Below, in pieces: positions 23,190 to 34,566 of a stretch of 64,000 nt of DNA. The position numbers and the translations under genes are program-made. Origin of the DNA: Theocolax elegans (lineage: Eukaryota > Arthropoda > Insecta > Hymenoptera > Cerocephalidae); contig CM047428.1 of the NCBI GenBank assembly GCA_026168455.1, positions 41,710,769-41,774,768 on the forward strand, given 5' to 3'. The notes beneath the pieces are model-generated. The model saw nothing but the letters and a program-made list of their open reading frames with translations, was not told where the DNA came from and made no database searches. Numbering within the stretch: position 1 is the first letter of the stretch; each line of letters opens with the position of its first letter.

Positions 23190-24550
23190 CCCTGGTGGAA
23201 ATACGAACAATTTTTTACCGATAAAATAGGAATTTTTTATACTGTACTACCAATATTCTAGGTATAAAAAATATCTATTTTATTCCTATATGTGTAACGT
23301 TTTTTGGTCCCTAAATATAACATTAAATATGGTCTATTGGGACTCGGCATTTTCTACCTATAAAGTAGTTATAAGTTTGATCTTATATTTTTCAGGCTTA
23401 TAAATTACTTAAACGTTATTACGTTATAGTCAGAAACAATATTTTATTAATATACAATAGTTTACCTATCTCATAAATTGAGCAATCAGGATTTTTAAAG
23501 CATTTTTAAAGAATACAAAAATAATGCAGAAATTAAAAAGTATTTATATATACATAACTCAAAAAAAATTTGAAAAGAATTTCTCTTTCGAAACCTTATT
23601 ATTATTTTTAATTAACTTATATTTATTTTTATATTGTTTTAGTTTATATATTTACACTAATTACATATATTTGACGCAGAAAAACGCTGAAAAAATTTTT
23701 GCCCTAACCGGGAATCGAACCCCGCAACGCACGCACCAAACGCAAACGCTCTATCCACTAAGCTAACGCAACGCTTACATATGCAAATGTTTGGAACTTG
23801 TATATACAGATCATCCATGTATTAATATCTTAATAATTGTTATTTATTCTTTGATCTATATATATATATATAAGATGTTAGGCAGTAATTAACTAATTAT
23901 AATAGTGATGGTCTTAACGATATCTACCAAAGAGATATCTTCTTCATTTTTTCTATATTATTATAATTTCTTAAAAGCATATGAATACTTTTATAATACT
24001 TATTTATACCGTAAAACATAATATATTATTTTGCTACTATATGTAAAAGGGCATTCTTCTAATATAAATTTATTTAAAATAAATAAATAAATAATACTAA
24101 TTTTTAAATTCAAACTATTTATTTAAAAATAATATAGAAAGTTTCTAGGTATTTAATAGTTCTATTTTTAAGCTATTATTTATACCTAGTTTCTACCTAT
24201 TAAAAATAGTGTTTGTATATATAAGAAAAAATTTTAACAATTTATTTAAGTAAATAATTATACATTAAATGTATATTGACAATACATATTTTAATTTTTT
24301 TGAACTTTAAAAATTAAATTTTAGGTTATTTTTACAAATATTTTTTATAGCTTTTTTATAGATATAAAAACGAGTGCTAAATTTAATAGCATATTTTGTG
24401 TCTATTTTTTGGCTATTTAATATAGTATAATTATTTTATACCAATAAAATAGGTATTTAATCGACATTTTCTACAAAATATTATGATTTCTTATTTTATA
24501 CCTATAAACTACTTTGGCGACTATAAAATATTTTTGAATTTCCACCAGGG
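23190..24550 (+). mobile_element. 1.36-kb CCCTGGTGGAAAT element, copy F
   Basis: This is a complete copy in the left arm of palindrome III, with 13-bp inverted ends, subterminal TATAAAATAGG motifs and an internal tRNA-like sequence. Confidence 0.65.
23700..23772 (-). pseudogene. tRNA-like sequence, copy 5
   Basis: Its A and B boxes are the same as in the other copies. It is mirrored by copy 6 across the palindrome III loop. Confidence 0.68.
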
Positions 24551-25563
24551 TAACCTTTGATCGATTTTAAACGCAATTTAAAGCTATATTATTATTAAAA
24601 AAGTGCCCCATTCGATGAATTATATTTTTATATATATTTTAATTATTTATAGGTGTATTTAAAGCTGTATTTTAACAGGGATTTTTAGTTAAATAACTCA
24701 TTCGTGCTTCTTAATGTATTTATACGGCTATATACACGTATGTGTTCAGTTATGTCAAAAATATACAGCTGTAAAAATAACTGGAAAAACGATTGTAAAT
24801 CAATGTAATACATTTTTGAGTAGACATATATAAAAATTTTTTATTTAAAAGTAATTACGTAACTTATAATTTATATGCACTTATAAAGTTTCTTAAGTGT
24901 GTTCCTTTTGACGAATAAAAAAAATTTGGAACAAAAGTTATCTTTAATTCTTATTCCCTTCTTTTTTTTACTTACACAATAGCTTAATTTTTTTTTATTA
25001 AGAATTAACTAAGTAAATATCCGATAAAAGAAATTTCTGCAATAGAAAGTATTGAAATCAAAACACCTTCCAAGAAGGTTCGCAAGTATTTTATTCCAAT
25101 CACACTTTTTAAATTGCAATCTATTAAATAAATATCTTTAATTCTTTTTCCCATATTTTTTCTACTATGCAATAGGTTAAAAATGTTTATTTAAAAGTAA
25201 TTACGTAACTTATAACTTATATGCACTTATAAAGTTTCTTAAGTGTGTTCCTTTTGACGAATAAAAATTTGGAACAAAAGGGTCAGTAATAAAAACCACC
25301 TAGAAATTAAAGACTCATCATTTTCTACCTATTGTTATTTTAATTGGACATGTTATATATTTTTCCATATATATTTTTCCATAAGTAGTTTTTGCAATAG
25401 AAAGTATTGAGATCAAAGCGGTATAATCGACAAGTATTTTTTACCATACCATAAATTTTGTATTTCAATTAAACATTTTTATTTTTATGTGTTACATAAA
25501 CTCCGCAAAAAGTTTCTACAATTGAAAGTACTGAAATCAAAATGGAATCGCCAAGTATTGTAT

Positions 25564-25734
25564 CTACGCATCAATGTCTGGGAAGAAATTAAAAAATTTT
25601 TCGTCGTTTAAATTTGTTGAAACATCTCTAACTTGTTTCAGGGAGTTCACATTTGAACCGTGATGATTATTTGTCAAATCCTCATTATTGCCAAGAAATA
25701 TATTTATTATGTCAAAATCTTCATCCATTTTCAT
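25564..25734 (-). CDS. Hypothetical 56-codon acidic frame, copy 2
   Basis: The residues are identical to copy 1 (start MKMDEDFDIIN). It lies just outside the loop of palindrome III on the left arm. No family was recognised. Confidence 0.3.
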   Translation of the reverse strand: MKMDEDFDIINIFLGNNEDLTNNHHGSNVNSLKQVRDVSTNLNDEKFFNFFPDIDA

Positions 25735-25862
25735 AGTTGGAGAAATAAGTAAACAATTTTATAATATATTTATTTACATAAAATTAACTGCTTCAAAACT
25801 AATAAAACAGAAATTTATTTATCTCATTTTATTGCTTTTAAATAAAATAATACTTGCACCAC

Positions 25863-26396
25863 CGTTAATTAAGTCTACTGATATATCTAGTGCTTTAATA
25901 CAATATGTATTTATGAACGCAAAATTTGATGTACAGTCAAGATAAAAAATAATTAGGGAATGCGAAATTTGATCGAGAATATATTTAAAATGCAATAATA
26001 TAAAAATAATGAAAAAATAATATTTGAGAGGTTATAAATTAGCTGTCTTTTAATTCAATTTGAAAATATGTATTCATTTTTGATGTGTTAATTAATTTAT
26101 TAATGCCTGTATCTATGTACAGACCTCATGGAAATCATTACAAGTCATTTATACAAATTTTACATCTTATCTTATACCTTGACCTTTAGAGGGCCGGTGT
26201 TCTGAAAATTTGGCAATCGCATTATTCTATAAATGTGTATCTATTTATTGATTTATATAAAAAAATTGATTTTTTTTTCGCCTTAAGCTATTACAGGTCC
26301 TCTAAAGATTAAAGTATTTATAAAAGCCCTTGATACATATGATAAATATATGCACTATGCATTGTGACATTCTTAAATAAGAACCCAAATCAACGT
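25863..26396. other. Loop of palindrome III, inverted relative to palindrome I
   Basis: This is the same 533/534-bp sequence as 15273-15805 but reversed. Here TTAATTAAGTC adjoins the left arm and CAACGTGTGG the right arm, while in palindrome I CACGTTG adjoins the left arm. The arms themselves are symmetric. Confidence 0.88.
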
Positions 26397-26524
26397 GTGG
26401 TGCAAGTATTATTTTATTTAAAAGCAATAAAATGAGATAAATAAATTTCTGTTTTATTAGTTTTGAAGCAGTTAATTTTATGTAAATAAATATATTATAA
26501 AATTGTTTACTTATTTCTCCAACT

Positions 26525-26695
26525 ATGAAAATGGATGAAGATTTTGACATAATAAATATATTTCTTGGCAATAATGAGGATTTGACAAATAATCATCACG
26601 GTTCAAATGTGAACTCCCTGAAACAAGTTAGAGATGTTTCAACAAATTTAAACGACGAAAAATTTTTTAATTTCTTCCCAGACATTGATGCGTAG
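26525..26695 (+). CDS. Hypothetical 56-codon acidic frame, copy 3
   Basis: This is the plus-strand mirror of copy 2, with the start ATG at 26525 and TAG at 26693. The A-run that is short in the 15933 copy is full length here. Confidence 0.3.
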   Translation: MKMDEDFDIINIFLGNNEDLTNNHHGSNVNSLKQVRDVSTNLNDEKFFNFFPDIDA

Positions 26696-27709
26696 ATACA
26701 ATACTTGGCGATTCCATTTTGATTTCAGTACTTTCAATTGTAGAAACTTTTTGCGGAGTTTATGTAACACATAAAAATAAAAATGTTTAATTGAAATACA
26801 AAATTTATGGTATGGTAAAAAATACTTGTCGATTATACCGCTTTGATTTCAATACTTTCTATTGCAAAAACTACTTATGGAAAAATATATATGGAAAATA
26901 TATAACATGTCCAATTAAAATAACAATAGGTAGAAAATGATGAGTCTTTAATTTCTAGGTGGTTTTTATTACTGACCCTTTTGTTCCAAATTTTTATTCG
27001 TCAAAAGGAACACACTTAAGAAACTTTATAAGTGCATATAAGTTATAAGTTACGTAATTACTTTTAAATAAAAATTTTTAACCTATTGCATAAGTAGAAA
27101 AAATATGGGAAAAAGAATTAAAGATATTTATTTAATAGATTGCAATTTAAAAAGTGTGATTGGAATAAAATACTTGCGAACCTTCTTGGAAGGTGTTTTG
27201 ATTTCAATACTTTCTATTGCAGAAATTTCTTTTATCGGATATTTACTTAGTTAATTCTTAATAAAAAAAAATTAAGCTATTGTGTAAGTAAAAAAAGAAG
27301 GGAATAAGAATTAAAGATAACTTTTGTTCCAAATTTTTTTTTTATTCGTCAAAAGGAACACACTTAAGAAACTTTATAAGTGCATATAAATTATAAGTTA
27401 CGTAATTACTTTTAAATAAAAAATTTTTATATATGTCAACTCAAAAATGTATTACATTGATTTACAATCGTTTTTCCAGTTATTTTTACAGCTGTATATT
27501 TTTGACATAACTGAACAAATACGTGTATATAGCCGTATAAATACATTAAGAAGCACGAATGAGTTATTCAACTAAAAATCCCTGTTAAAATACAGCTTTA
27601 AATACACCTATAAATAATTAAAATATATATAAAAATATAATTCATCGAATGGGGCACTTTTTTAATAATAATATAGCTTTAAATTGCGTTTAAAATCGAT
27701 CAAAGGTTT

Positions 27710-29065
27710 CCTGGTGGAAATTCAAAAATATTTTATAGTCGCCAAAGTAGTTTATAGGTATAAAATATAGAAATCATAATATTTTGTAGAAAATGTCGAT
27801 TAAATACCTATTTTATTGGTATAAAATAATTATACTATATTAAATAGCCAAAAATAGACACAAAATATGCTATTAAATTTAGCACTCGTTTTTATATCTA
27901 TAAAAAAGCTATAAAAAATATTTGTAAAAATAACCTAAAATTTAATTTTTAAAGTTCAAAAAATTAAAATATGTATTGTCAATATACATTTAATGTATAA
28001 TTATTACTTAAATAAATTGTTAAAATTTTTTCTTATATATACAAACACTATTTTTAATAGGTAGAAACTAGGTATAAACAATAGCTTAAAAATAGAACTA
28101 TTAAATACCTAGAAACTTTCTATATTATTTTTAAATAAATAGTTTGAATTTAAAATTAGTATTATTTATTTATTTATTTTAAATAAATTTATTTTAGAAG
28201 AATGCCCTTTTACATATAGTAGCAAAATAATATATTATGTTTTACGGTATAAATAAGTATTATAAAAGTATTCATATGCTTTTAAGAAATTATAATAATA
28301 TAGAAAAAATGAAGAAGATATCTCTTTGGTAGATATCGTTAAGACCATCACTATTATAATTAGTTAATTACTGCCTAACATCTTATATATATATATATAG
28401 ATCAAAGAATAAATAACAATTATTAAGATATTAATACATGGATGATCTGTATATACAAGTTCCAAACATTTGCATATGTAAGCGTTGCGTTAGCTTAGTG
28501 GATAGAGCGTTTGCGTTTGGTGCGTGCGTTGCGGGGTTCGATTCCCGGTTAGGGCAAAAATTTTTTCAGCGTTTTTCTGCGTCAAATATATGTAATTAGT
28601 GTAAATATATAAACTAAAACAATATAAAATAAATATAAGTTAATTAAAAATAATAATAAGGTTTCGAAAGAGAAATTCTTTTCAAATTTTTTTTGAGTTA
28701 TGTATATATAAATACTTTTTAATTTCTGCATTATTTTTGTATTCTTTAAAAATGCTTTAAAAATCCTGATTGCTCAATTTATGAGATAGGTAAACTATTG
28801 TATATTAATAAAATATTGTTTCTGACTATAACGTAATAACGTTTAAGTAATTTATAAGCCTGAAAAATATAAGATCAAACTTATAACTACTTTATAGGTA
28901 GAAAATGCCGAGTCCCAATAGACCATATTTAATGTTATATTTAGGGACCAAAAAACGTTACACATATAGGAATAAAATAGATATTTTTTATACCTAGAAT
29001 ATTGGTAGTACAGTATAAAAAATTCCTATTTTATCGGTAAAAAATTGTTCGTATTTCCACCAGGG
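27710..29065 (-). mobile_element. 1.36-kb CCCTGGTGGAAAT element, copy F'
   Basis: This inverted copy lies in the right arm of palindrome III. The loop-side end has the variant TTTCCTGGTGG, as in copy E (13957), while copy F has the full CCCTGGTGG. Confidence 0.65.
28484..28556 (+). pseudogene. tRNA-like sequence, copy 6
   Basis: This plus-strand copy has intact A and B boxes and a T-run just downstream. It mirrors copy 5. Confidence 0.68.
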
Positions 29066-29301
29066 TTGTATGTTAATCGAAATAAAAAAACATTTGTAAA
29101 ATTAAAAAATCCATTTAATATTACATGATTTACACCTGTAAATCCATTTAATATTACATGGATTTACACCTGTAAATCCAGTTAATAAATCCAGGCAAAT
29201 CCACTCCAATACAGCTGTATTATTACATGGATTTACACCTGTATTTCCAGTTATTTTTACAGCTGTATATTTTTGACAGGGAAGATATTTAAATAAATAT
29301 T

Positions 29302-29892
29302 TTATAGATTTATTATATTACATATTTCTACGTTAATGTGACATTCAAGTTTTCGAAGTAGATATGGATTATATGGAACAACAAAACTGTTATCCGCGAT
29401 TTTATTGTTGGAGTATGTTATTTTTATTTCGTTATTTCGTCTACGATAAATTGGATAACCATTAGGAGATGTTTGTGTTTTAGTACTAAAACATTTTGGA
29501 TAATGTTTTGTACAATATATTTTACTTCCATCCATACATACACTATTTTTATTCCGAATTCCACAAGGACCATGAATCATATTTTGTTTTACTAATTCAT
29601 ATAGTCTCGGAAATTTATTTTTATCAGGAATTTCTGCACATACGATATTATCAATTTGATCTGTATTTCGAATTTTGTTTAGTTCAGTTAACCATAATAA
29701 CATATGAATGTGGGGCAGTCCTCGTTTTTGAAATTCTATAACATAAATGTAAGAATTAACTTGACCAAGAATTTCGTGTTTCAATAATTCCTCCATTAAT
29801 ACCTTTACTTTTAGGTCAAATACACGCACTATCAGATCTGGTCTGTCAAGCGTATTTTCATATTCTAATAAATTTCTGTAATCTCGTTCCAT
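29302..29892 (-). pseudogene. Helitron HUH Rep core, copy F' (inverted)
   Basis: This is Rep core with the HUH motif HIHMLLW. A base lost near 29876 changes the start of the open frame relative to copy F, so only the part from the ENLLEYEN region onward stays in frame. It runs through the paired-tyrosine region (about 29282-29320) into inverted T sequence ending at 29279. Confidence 0.84.
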
Positions 29893-29992
29893 TTAGGATT
29901 GCACGTCATTGTCAGAAAAATGTCTGGTTTTCCATTATTTTGCATTATGGTTGTTGCATCTCAAAAGTTCTGTTTCATCGCTCTAGGACTAC

Positions 29993-30592
29993 TTATATAA
30001 CTAGACGGTATAGTATAACCATTTTACCAATAGAAACATGTTTATTATTATTTTTATTGTTAAGTTGATCCATTAAACCTTTATATCGATCAGTTCGTAA
30101 TTTATGCTGATCTTTTCTAATAAAATACAGACGAGTATTTTCAACTTTAGACCATGAGTTTAGGATAAACTGGTTTGATAAACTTTTGAGATTTAAATAT
30201 GGATTAAATTCTTTTCGAATACTAAACCTATATGAATAATATTGCAAGGCAGATATATTATTATATTTTTTTTCATCTGATAAACTTTTCATACATGGTT
30301 CCCAACCTGAATCACCCAAAGAAAATATTAATGGATACACCATTGGGTCAATGTCTTTGTTTATAATTGCAATTGATTGAGGTTTTTTTCCTTTTTGAAA
30401 AATACATATATCTCTGTTAGAAGGTGGTTCTCCATTTTCTCCAACATAGACGATAGCAACTTCATTACATACTGCTATTTGCGATTTGTTTTTTAATGCT
30501 TTATCTCTAGTTAAATACATTTTAATTTCTTGAATTGGACGATCTAATCTTATTGAACGTTCATGTTCTTCGTGTTCAATTTCATGCATCAT
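29993..30592 (-). pseudogene. Helitron Rep N-terminal part, copy F' (inverted)
   Basis: The 199-codon frame has the same residues as copies A and F, including the shared frameshift. It is part of the right arm of palindrome III. Confidence 0.85.
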
Positions 30593-31029
30593 TTTATAAG
30601 CACTTGCAATGGATTTATGTCACGTAATATACTGTAATATACTAATCATAATATCAGTATTTTACTATTATTCATTTTCTGTTTGATAATCTCAGAACTA
30701 GATAATTACTAGATAATAAATAGATTTTTCTATTGCGTTCGCATTTTCAATAGATTAAGCGTAACCTCAAAATATTAAATAGAATGTTTTGTCCGTAAGT
30801 GTACTTGAAATTCCGCAAATTTGGCTTATTTGATTGTTTAATTAAATACTAATGATAATTTAATGGTGTTTCCGTTTTTAATACTGCTGTTTTATAGACT
30901 TTTATATGTATTGTAGTGAATGTTTTAATTACGTTGTTTTAAGGGGATGTCGTGCTTAGAAAATGGTCATTTTTTATCATTTTTTATAAACAAACCAATG
31001 AACTTTTGAAAAAAATCCTGAACGTCAGG

Positions 31030-32368
31030 CCCTTAGGCATGTTTTCAACAATGTACCCACATTTTTCCAGATTTTTATATCGATAATTTCATTATGATGT
31101 TTGTGTTGAAAAATTATGCTTTTTTTGACTTCTAATTACCGACCAAAAATTGTTTATTCAATTATTATTGAAAATATTATTTTTTCTTAAAAAATCAAAA
31201 CGTCAGGCGCTTTTGTTTTAAGCTATCCGTATGAATTTTTTCAGAATTTTAATGCAATATTTTCTTAAATAAAATTTTTGAAATCGTCAATGACACTCAC
31301 TAATACAGAAGGCGATATACTTAATATAAATGAGAGTAATTTAAATAATAATGTAATAATATATACAACGAATATAGTTTTTTCTGAAGTGTTTGATACT
31401 TAAATAGGTTTTTTTATTTTTAAAAATCAATTTAAGGTCGACTTATTAGGCAAACGAATTATAAAATAATAATATTTTTCAAGTATACATTATTTACATC
31501 AAGCAACATTTTAACATATCATTACTTAAGAAATAAACAAATATTAAAAATATACAAATTTTAAAATAATTAATTGTCTAATATAGCATTAATTAATATC
31601 AATTAAAATATTTTGATAGACATTGTTAAAATACATTGTCTGCAAAAAGTGACATTATTTTAGAACTTTGTTTAGATATTAATGAAACAAAAAATTACAA
31701 AATAATTATTACCTATAATAACGAATATACAAGATGCCATACTATATTATTAATAGCTTTAATTAAACAATCAAATGAGCCAAATTTTGCGGAATTTCAA
31801 GTACACTTACGGACAAAACATTCTATTTAATATTTTGAGGTTGCGCTTAATCTATTAATTATCTAGTTCTGAGATTCTCATTCCAGGAGGGTACGTTACT
31901 ATATATTTGAAATATTTATATATTTAAACAAGTTATTTTAATTTACGAATAAGGTGAAAATTCCTAATACATTGCCCGTATTGAAAGTATTAACTACGAC
32001 ATGGTTAGATTTTTCTTGGTTAGATTCGTTAGATTTTTGCACTACTTAAATACGTTAAAATTTACAATTAATGAAAACTGTTTTTTTTAATTTATCACAA
32101 ACTATTTTTTGTACAAATAATTTAAATAAAAAATTAAAAATTATTTCGAATGTACGTTTTCTGAAATTCTCCATTATTATTAATTTACTTATTAACTTAA
32201 TTAAATTAATTATTAATTAATCATAGTCAACGACGGCTTGGATGACATTTTATTATTATCTACTTGAATTTACAGAAAGTATTGTCCTTCTCCAGGTCGG
32301 CCGGACATCATCCACAGGAAAGTCTGCATGCTAGTCCGCTTATATTTGCAAAAAATACTGTCACTTCC
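31030..32368. repeat. Inverted array-unit segment (tail and part of S)
   Basis: Continuing past H' in the same inverted orientation, this is the tail and distal S part of an array unit: the GCCTGACGTT boxes, the 64-codon frame and the GGCCGGACATCATCC segment. It stops at TGTCACTTCC (32368), where inverted T sequence starts abruptly with no clear microhomology. It shows that the inverted copy came from within a tandem array, not from an isolated element. Confidence 0.85.
31636..31830 (+). pseudogene. 64-codon frame in the inverted unit tail
   Basis: The residues are identical to the frames at 5873 and 8814, on the opposite strand because the unit is inverted. Confidence 0.35.
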
Positions 32369-33382
32369 AAAAAATTTTTATATATGTCTACTCAAAATGT
32401 ATTACATTGATTTACAATCGTTTTTCCAGTTATTTTACAGCTGTATATTTTTGACATAACTGAACACATACGTGTATATAGCCGTATAAATACATTAAGA
32501 AGCACGAATGAGTATTTAACTAAAAATCCCTGTTAAATACAGCTTTAAATACACCTATAAATAATTAAAATATATATAAAAATATAATTCATCGAATGGG
32601 GCACTTTTTTAATAATAATATAGCTTTAATTGCGTTTAAAATCGATCAAAGGTTACCCTGGTGGAAATTCAAAATATTTTATAGTCGCCAAAGTAGTTTA
32701 TAGGTATAAAATAAAGAAATCATAATATTTTGTAGAAAATGTCGATTAAATACCTATTTTATGGGTATAAAATAATTATACTATATTAAATAGCCAAAAA
32801 ATAGACACAAAATATGCTATTAAATTTAGCACTCGTTTTTATATCTATAAAAAAGCTATAAAAAAATATTTGTAAAAATAACCTAAAATTTAATTTTTAA
32901 AGTTCAAAAAATTAAAATATGTATGTCAATATACATTTAATGTATAATTATTTACTTTAATAAATTGTTAAAATTTTTTCTTATATATACAAACACTATT
33001 TTTAATAGGTAGAAACTAGGTATAAATAATAGCTTAAAAATAGAACTATTAAATACCTAGAAACTTTCTATATTATTTTTAAATAAATAGTTTGAATTTA
33101 AAAATTAGTATTATTTATTTATTTATTTTAAATAAATTTATATTAGAAGAATGCCCTTTTACATATAGTAGCAAAATAATATATTATGTTTTACGGTATA
33201 AATAAGTATTATAAAAGTATTCATATGCTTTTAAGAAATTATAATAATATAGAAAAAATGAAGAAGATATCTCTTTGGTAGATATCGTTAAGACCATCAC
33301 TATTATAATTAGTTAATTACTGCCTAACATCTTATATATATATATATAGATCAAAGATAAATAACAATTATTAAGATATTAA
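32369..33382 (-). mobile_element. Inverted T-module fragment, cut by the LTR-like segment
   Basis: This is inverted T sequence from the GTATTACATTGATTTACAATC region, including a CCCTGGTGGAAAT end at 32656. It runs up to AAGATATTAAT, where the T sequence of other copies continues ACATGG but here TGTTATGTCC begins. The tRNA-like part is missing because the break falls before it. Confidence 0.75.
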
Positions 33383-34033
33383 TGTTATGTCCTGAATACT
33401 AAAAGCTAATCTAAACAATGACGCCTGTCGCTTAGCCAGGACTCGAACCTAGGGAATGTTTAGGAAAACTAAGAGTATGTTTTACAGAACATAAACGTAT
33501 TATCTAGTGGCAGGAAAGAAGGAGAGCTCTTTCCACACTAGTATTAATCAATTATTTTTACTATAAATTGAGTACTTACTCAGTATTCTTCTCTTGAAGA
33601 TCTTTGCTTCCTTGTATTGTTAAGTAAATGATAATTAACACTTTGTTTATAATTGATTTAAATATATTATATAATTTATTAATTTTACACTTTTACAATA
33701 TTCTTGATTTCTTTATAATTAGTACTCTCAGTCTTAAACACTTGAGAGACGAGCCGACGCGTGATTCGAACTGCCTAATTGTAGGTCAACATCTTCAATT
33801 TATTGTAAAAGAATGTTTATAAATTATAAAATTAATTTACAAATTTTAGTCGAATATTACCATGATCTCATTTAACAAATCGCTGAGTTTGCATTTTGAC
33901 TCTTCGATTCATTGCTAATATCCAGGTCATTTACGAAACTCTACGTTCGCATTCTTTAAGCTGCAGTTGTTAGTTACGACTTGTTGTCGATTAAAAATTA
34001 CAAAATTAAAAGTATACGTCTTATGACGTAACA
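33383..34033. mobile_element. LTR-like segment with TGTTATGTC / GACGTAACA ends
   Basis: This 651-bp block starts exactly where T sequence is interrupted. Its ends are imperfect inverted repeats (TGTTATGTC and GACGTAACA), with TG...CA borders as in many LTRs. On the plus strand it is followed by CCTGGGGGGCCAGACG, which could be a primer-binding site, but I could not match it to a tRNA. Two tRNA B-box-like strings occur on the minus strand inside it. It may instead be part of the 3' end of the minus-strand gypsy element next to it, so orientation is unresolved. Confidence 0.45.
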
Positions 34034-34566
34034 CCTGGGGGGCCAGACGTTGCATATCGGAACGATATCAACTTCCTTTTAGTATTAGCAATCAATCGAT
34101 TACATGATTTTAGGACACACTTTCATGTATGTATTGAGTCGACCACCTGTGCTACAATACAACAAAACTTCAAACACGTACAAGCGAACATTGACCTTGT
34201 TTTGCTTCCGCGCGCACTTCTAAACAAATTGCATAAATCGACAACGCTACTCCATCCATTGTGAATTATATTGTATATTGAATTAATATTATGTATTAAT
34301 TATGTAATATTGAATTAATATCGCTACTCCATCTGTTGTGAATTAATATTCACTATCCTCCCCGCTTAAGTATTGTACACTATTTTGTGAAAACATTTAA
34401 GGAAAGAAAAAAAAAAAAAAAATAGTGTGCAATTTTCTTCTTTTTATTTTTATATTTTTTTTTTTTATTTTTTATTTATTTTTTTTTTATACATTTAACG
34501 AAAAAATATTATGATTTTTTGAATGTGAATTTGACATATTTTTACCTGGATAGAGTAATTGTAGGA
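34034..34566. other. Non-coding stretch between LTR-like block and envelope gene
   Basis: It contains two diverged copies of a CGCTACTCCAT-TGTGAATTA segment (34248 and 34321). On the minus strand it has a purine-rich AAGCGGGGAGGA (34354-34365), which could serve as the polypurine tract of the minus-strand gypsy element. A long T-rich tract lies at 34440-34490. Confidence 0.5.

Larger units (their letters stand above)
21211..31046. repeat. Giant palindrome III
   Basis: The left arm (21211-25862) carries H, T and the loop-proximal sequence. The right arm (26397 to about 31046) is its reverse complement. The loop (25863-26396) is the palindrome I loop in reverse orientation. Arms are about 4.65 kb. 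Paired landmarks are the Rep frames at 21662 and 30592, the tRNA-like sequences at 23700 and 28484, and the 56-codon frames at 25734 and 26525. Confidence 0.92.

Noticed and set aside
2476..28556. Six copies as genuine tRNA genes
   Set aside because: A and B boxes are good, but the acceptor stem has three mismatches and all copies are embedded in a repeated element.
33628..33822. 64-codon frame inside the LTR-like block
   Set aside because: Hydrophobic low-complexity translation of AT-rich sequence with no family resemblance.
34400..34490. A/T homopolymer tracts as a poly(A) tail of a retroposon
   Set aside because: No LINE or SINE body adjoins them, and the position suits the 3' non-coding part of the gypsy element better.
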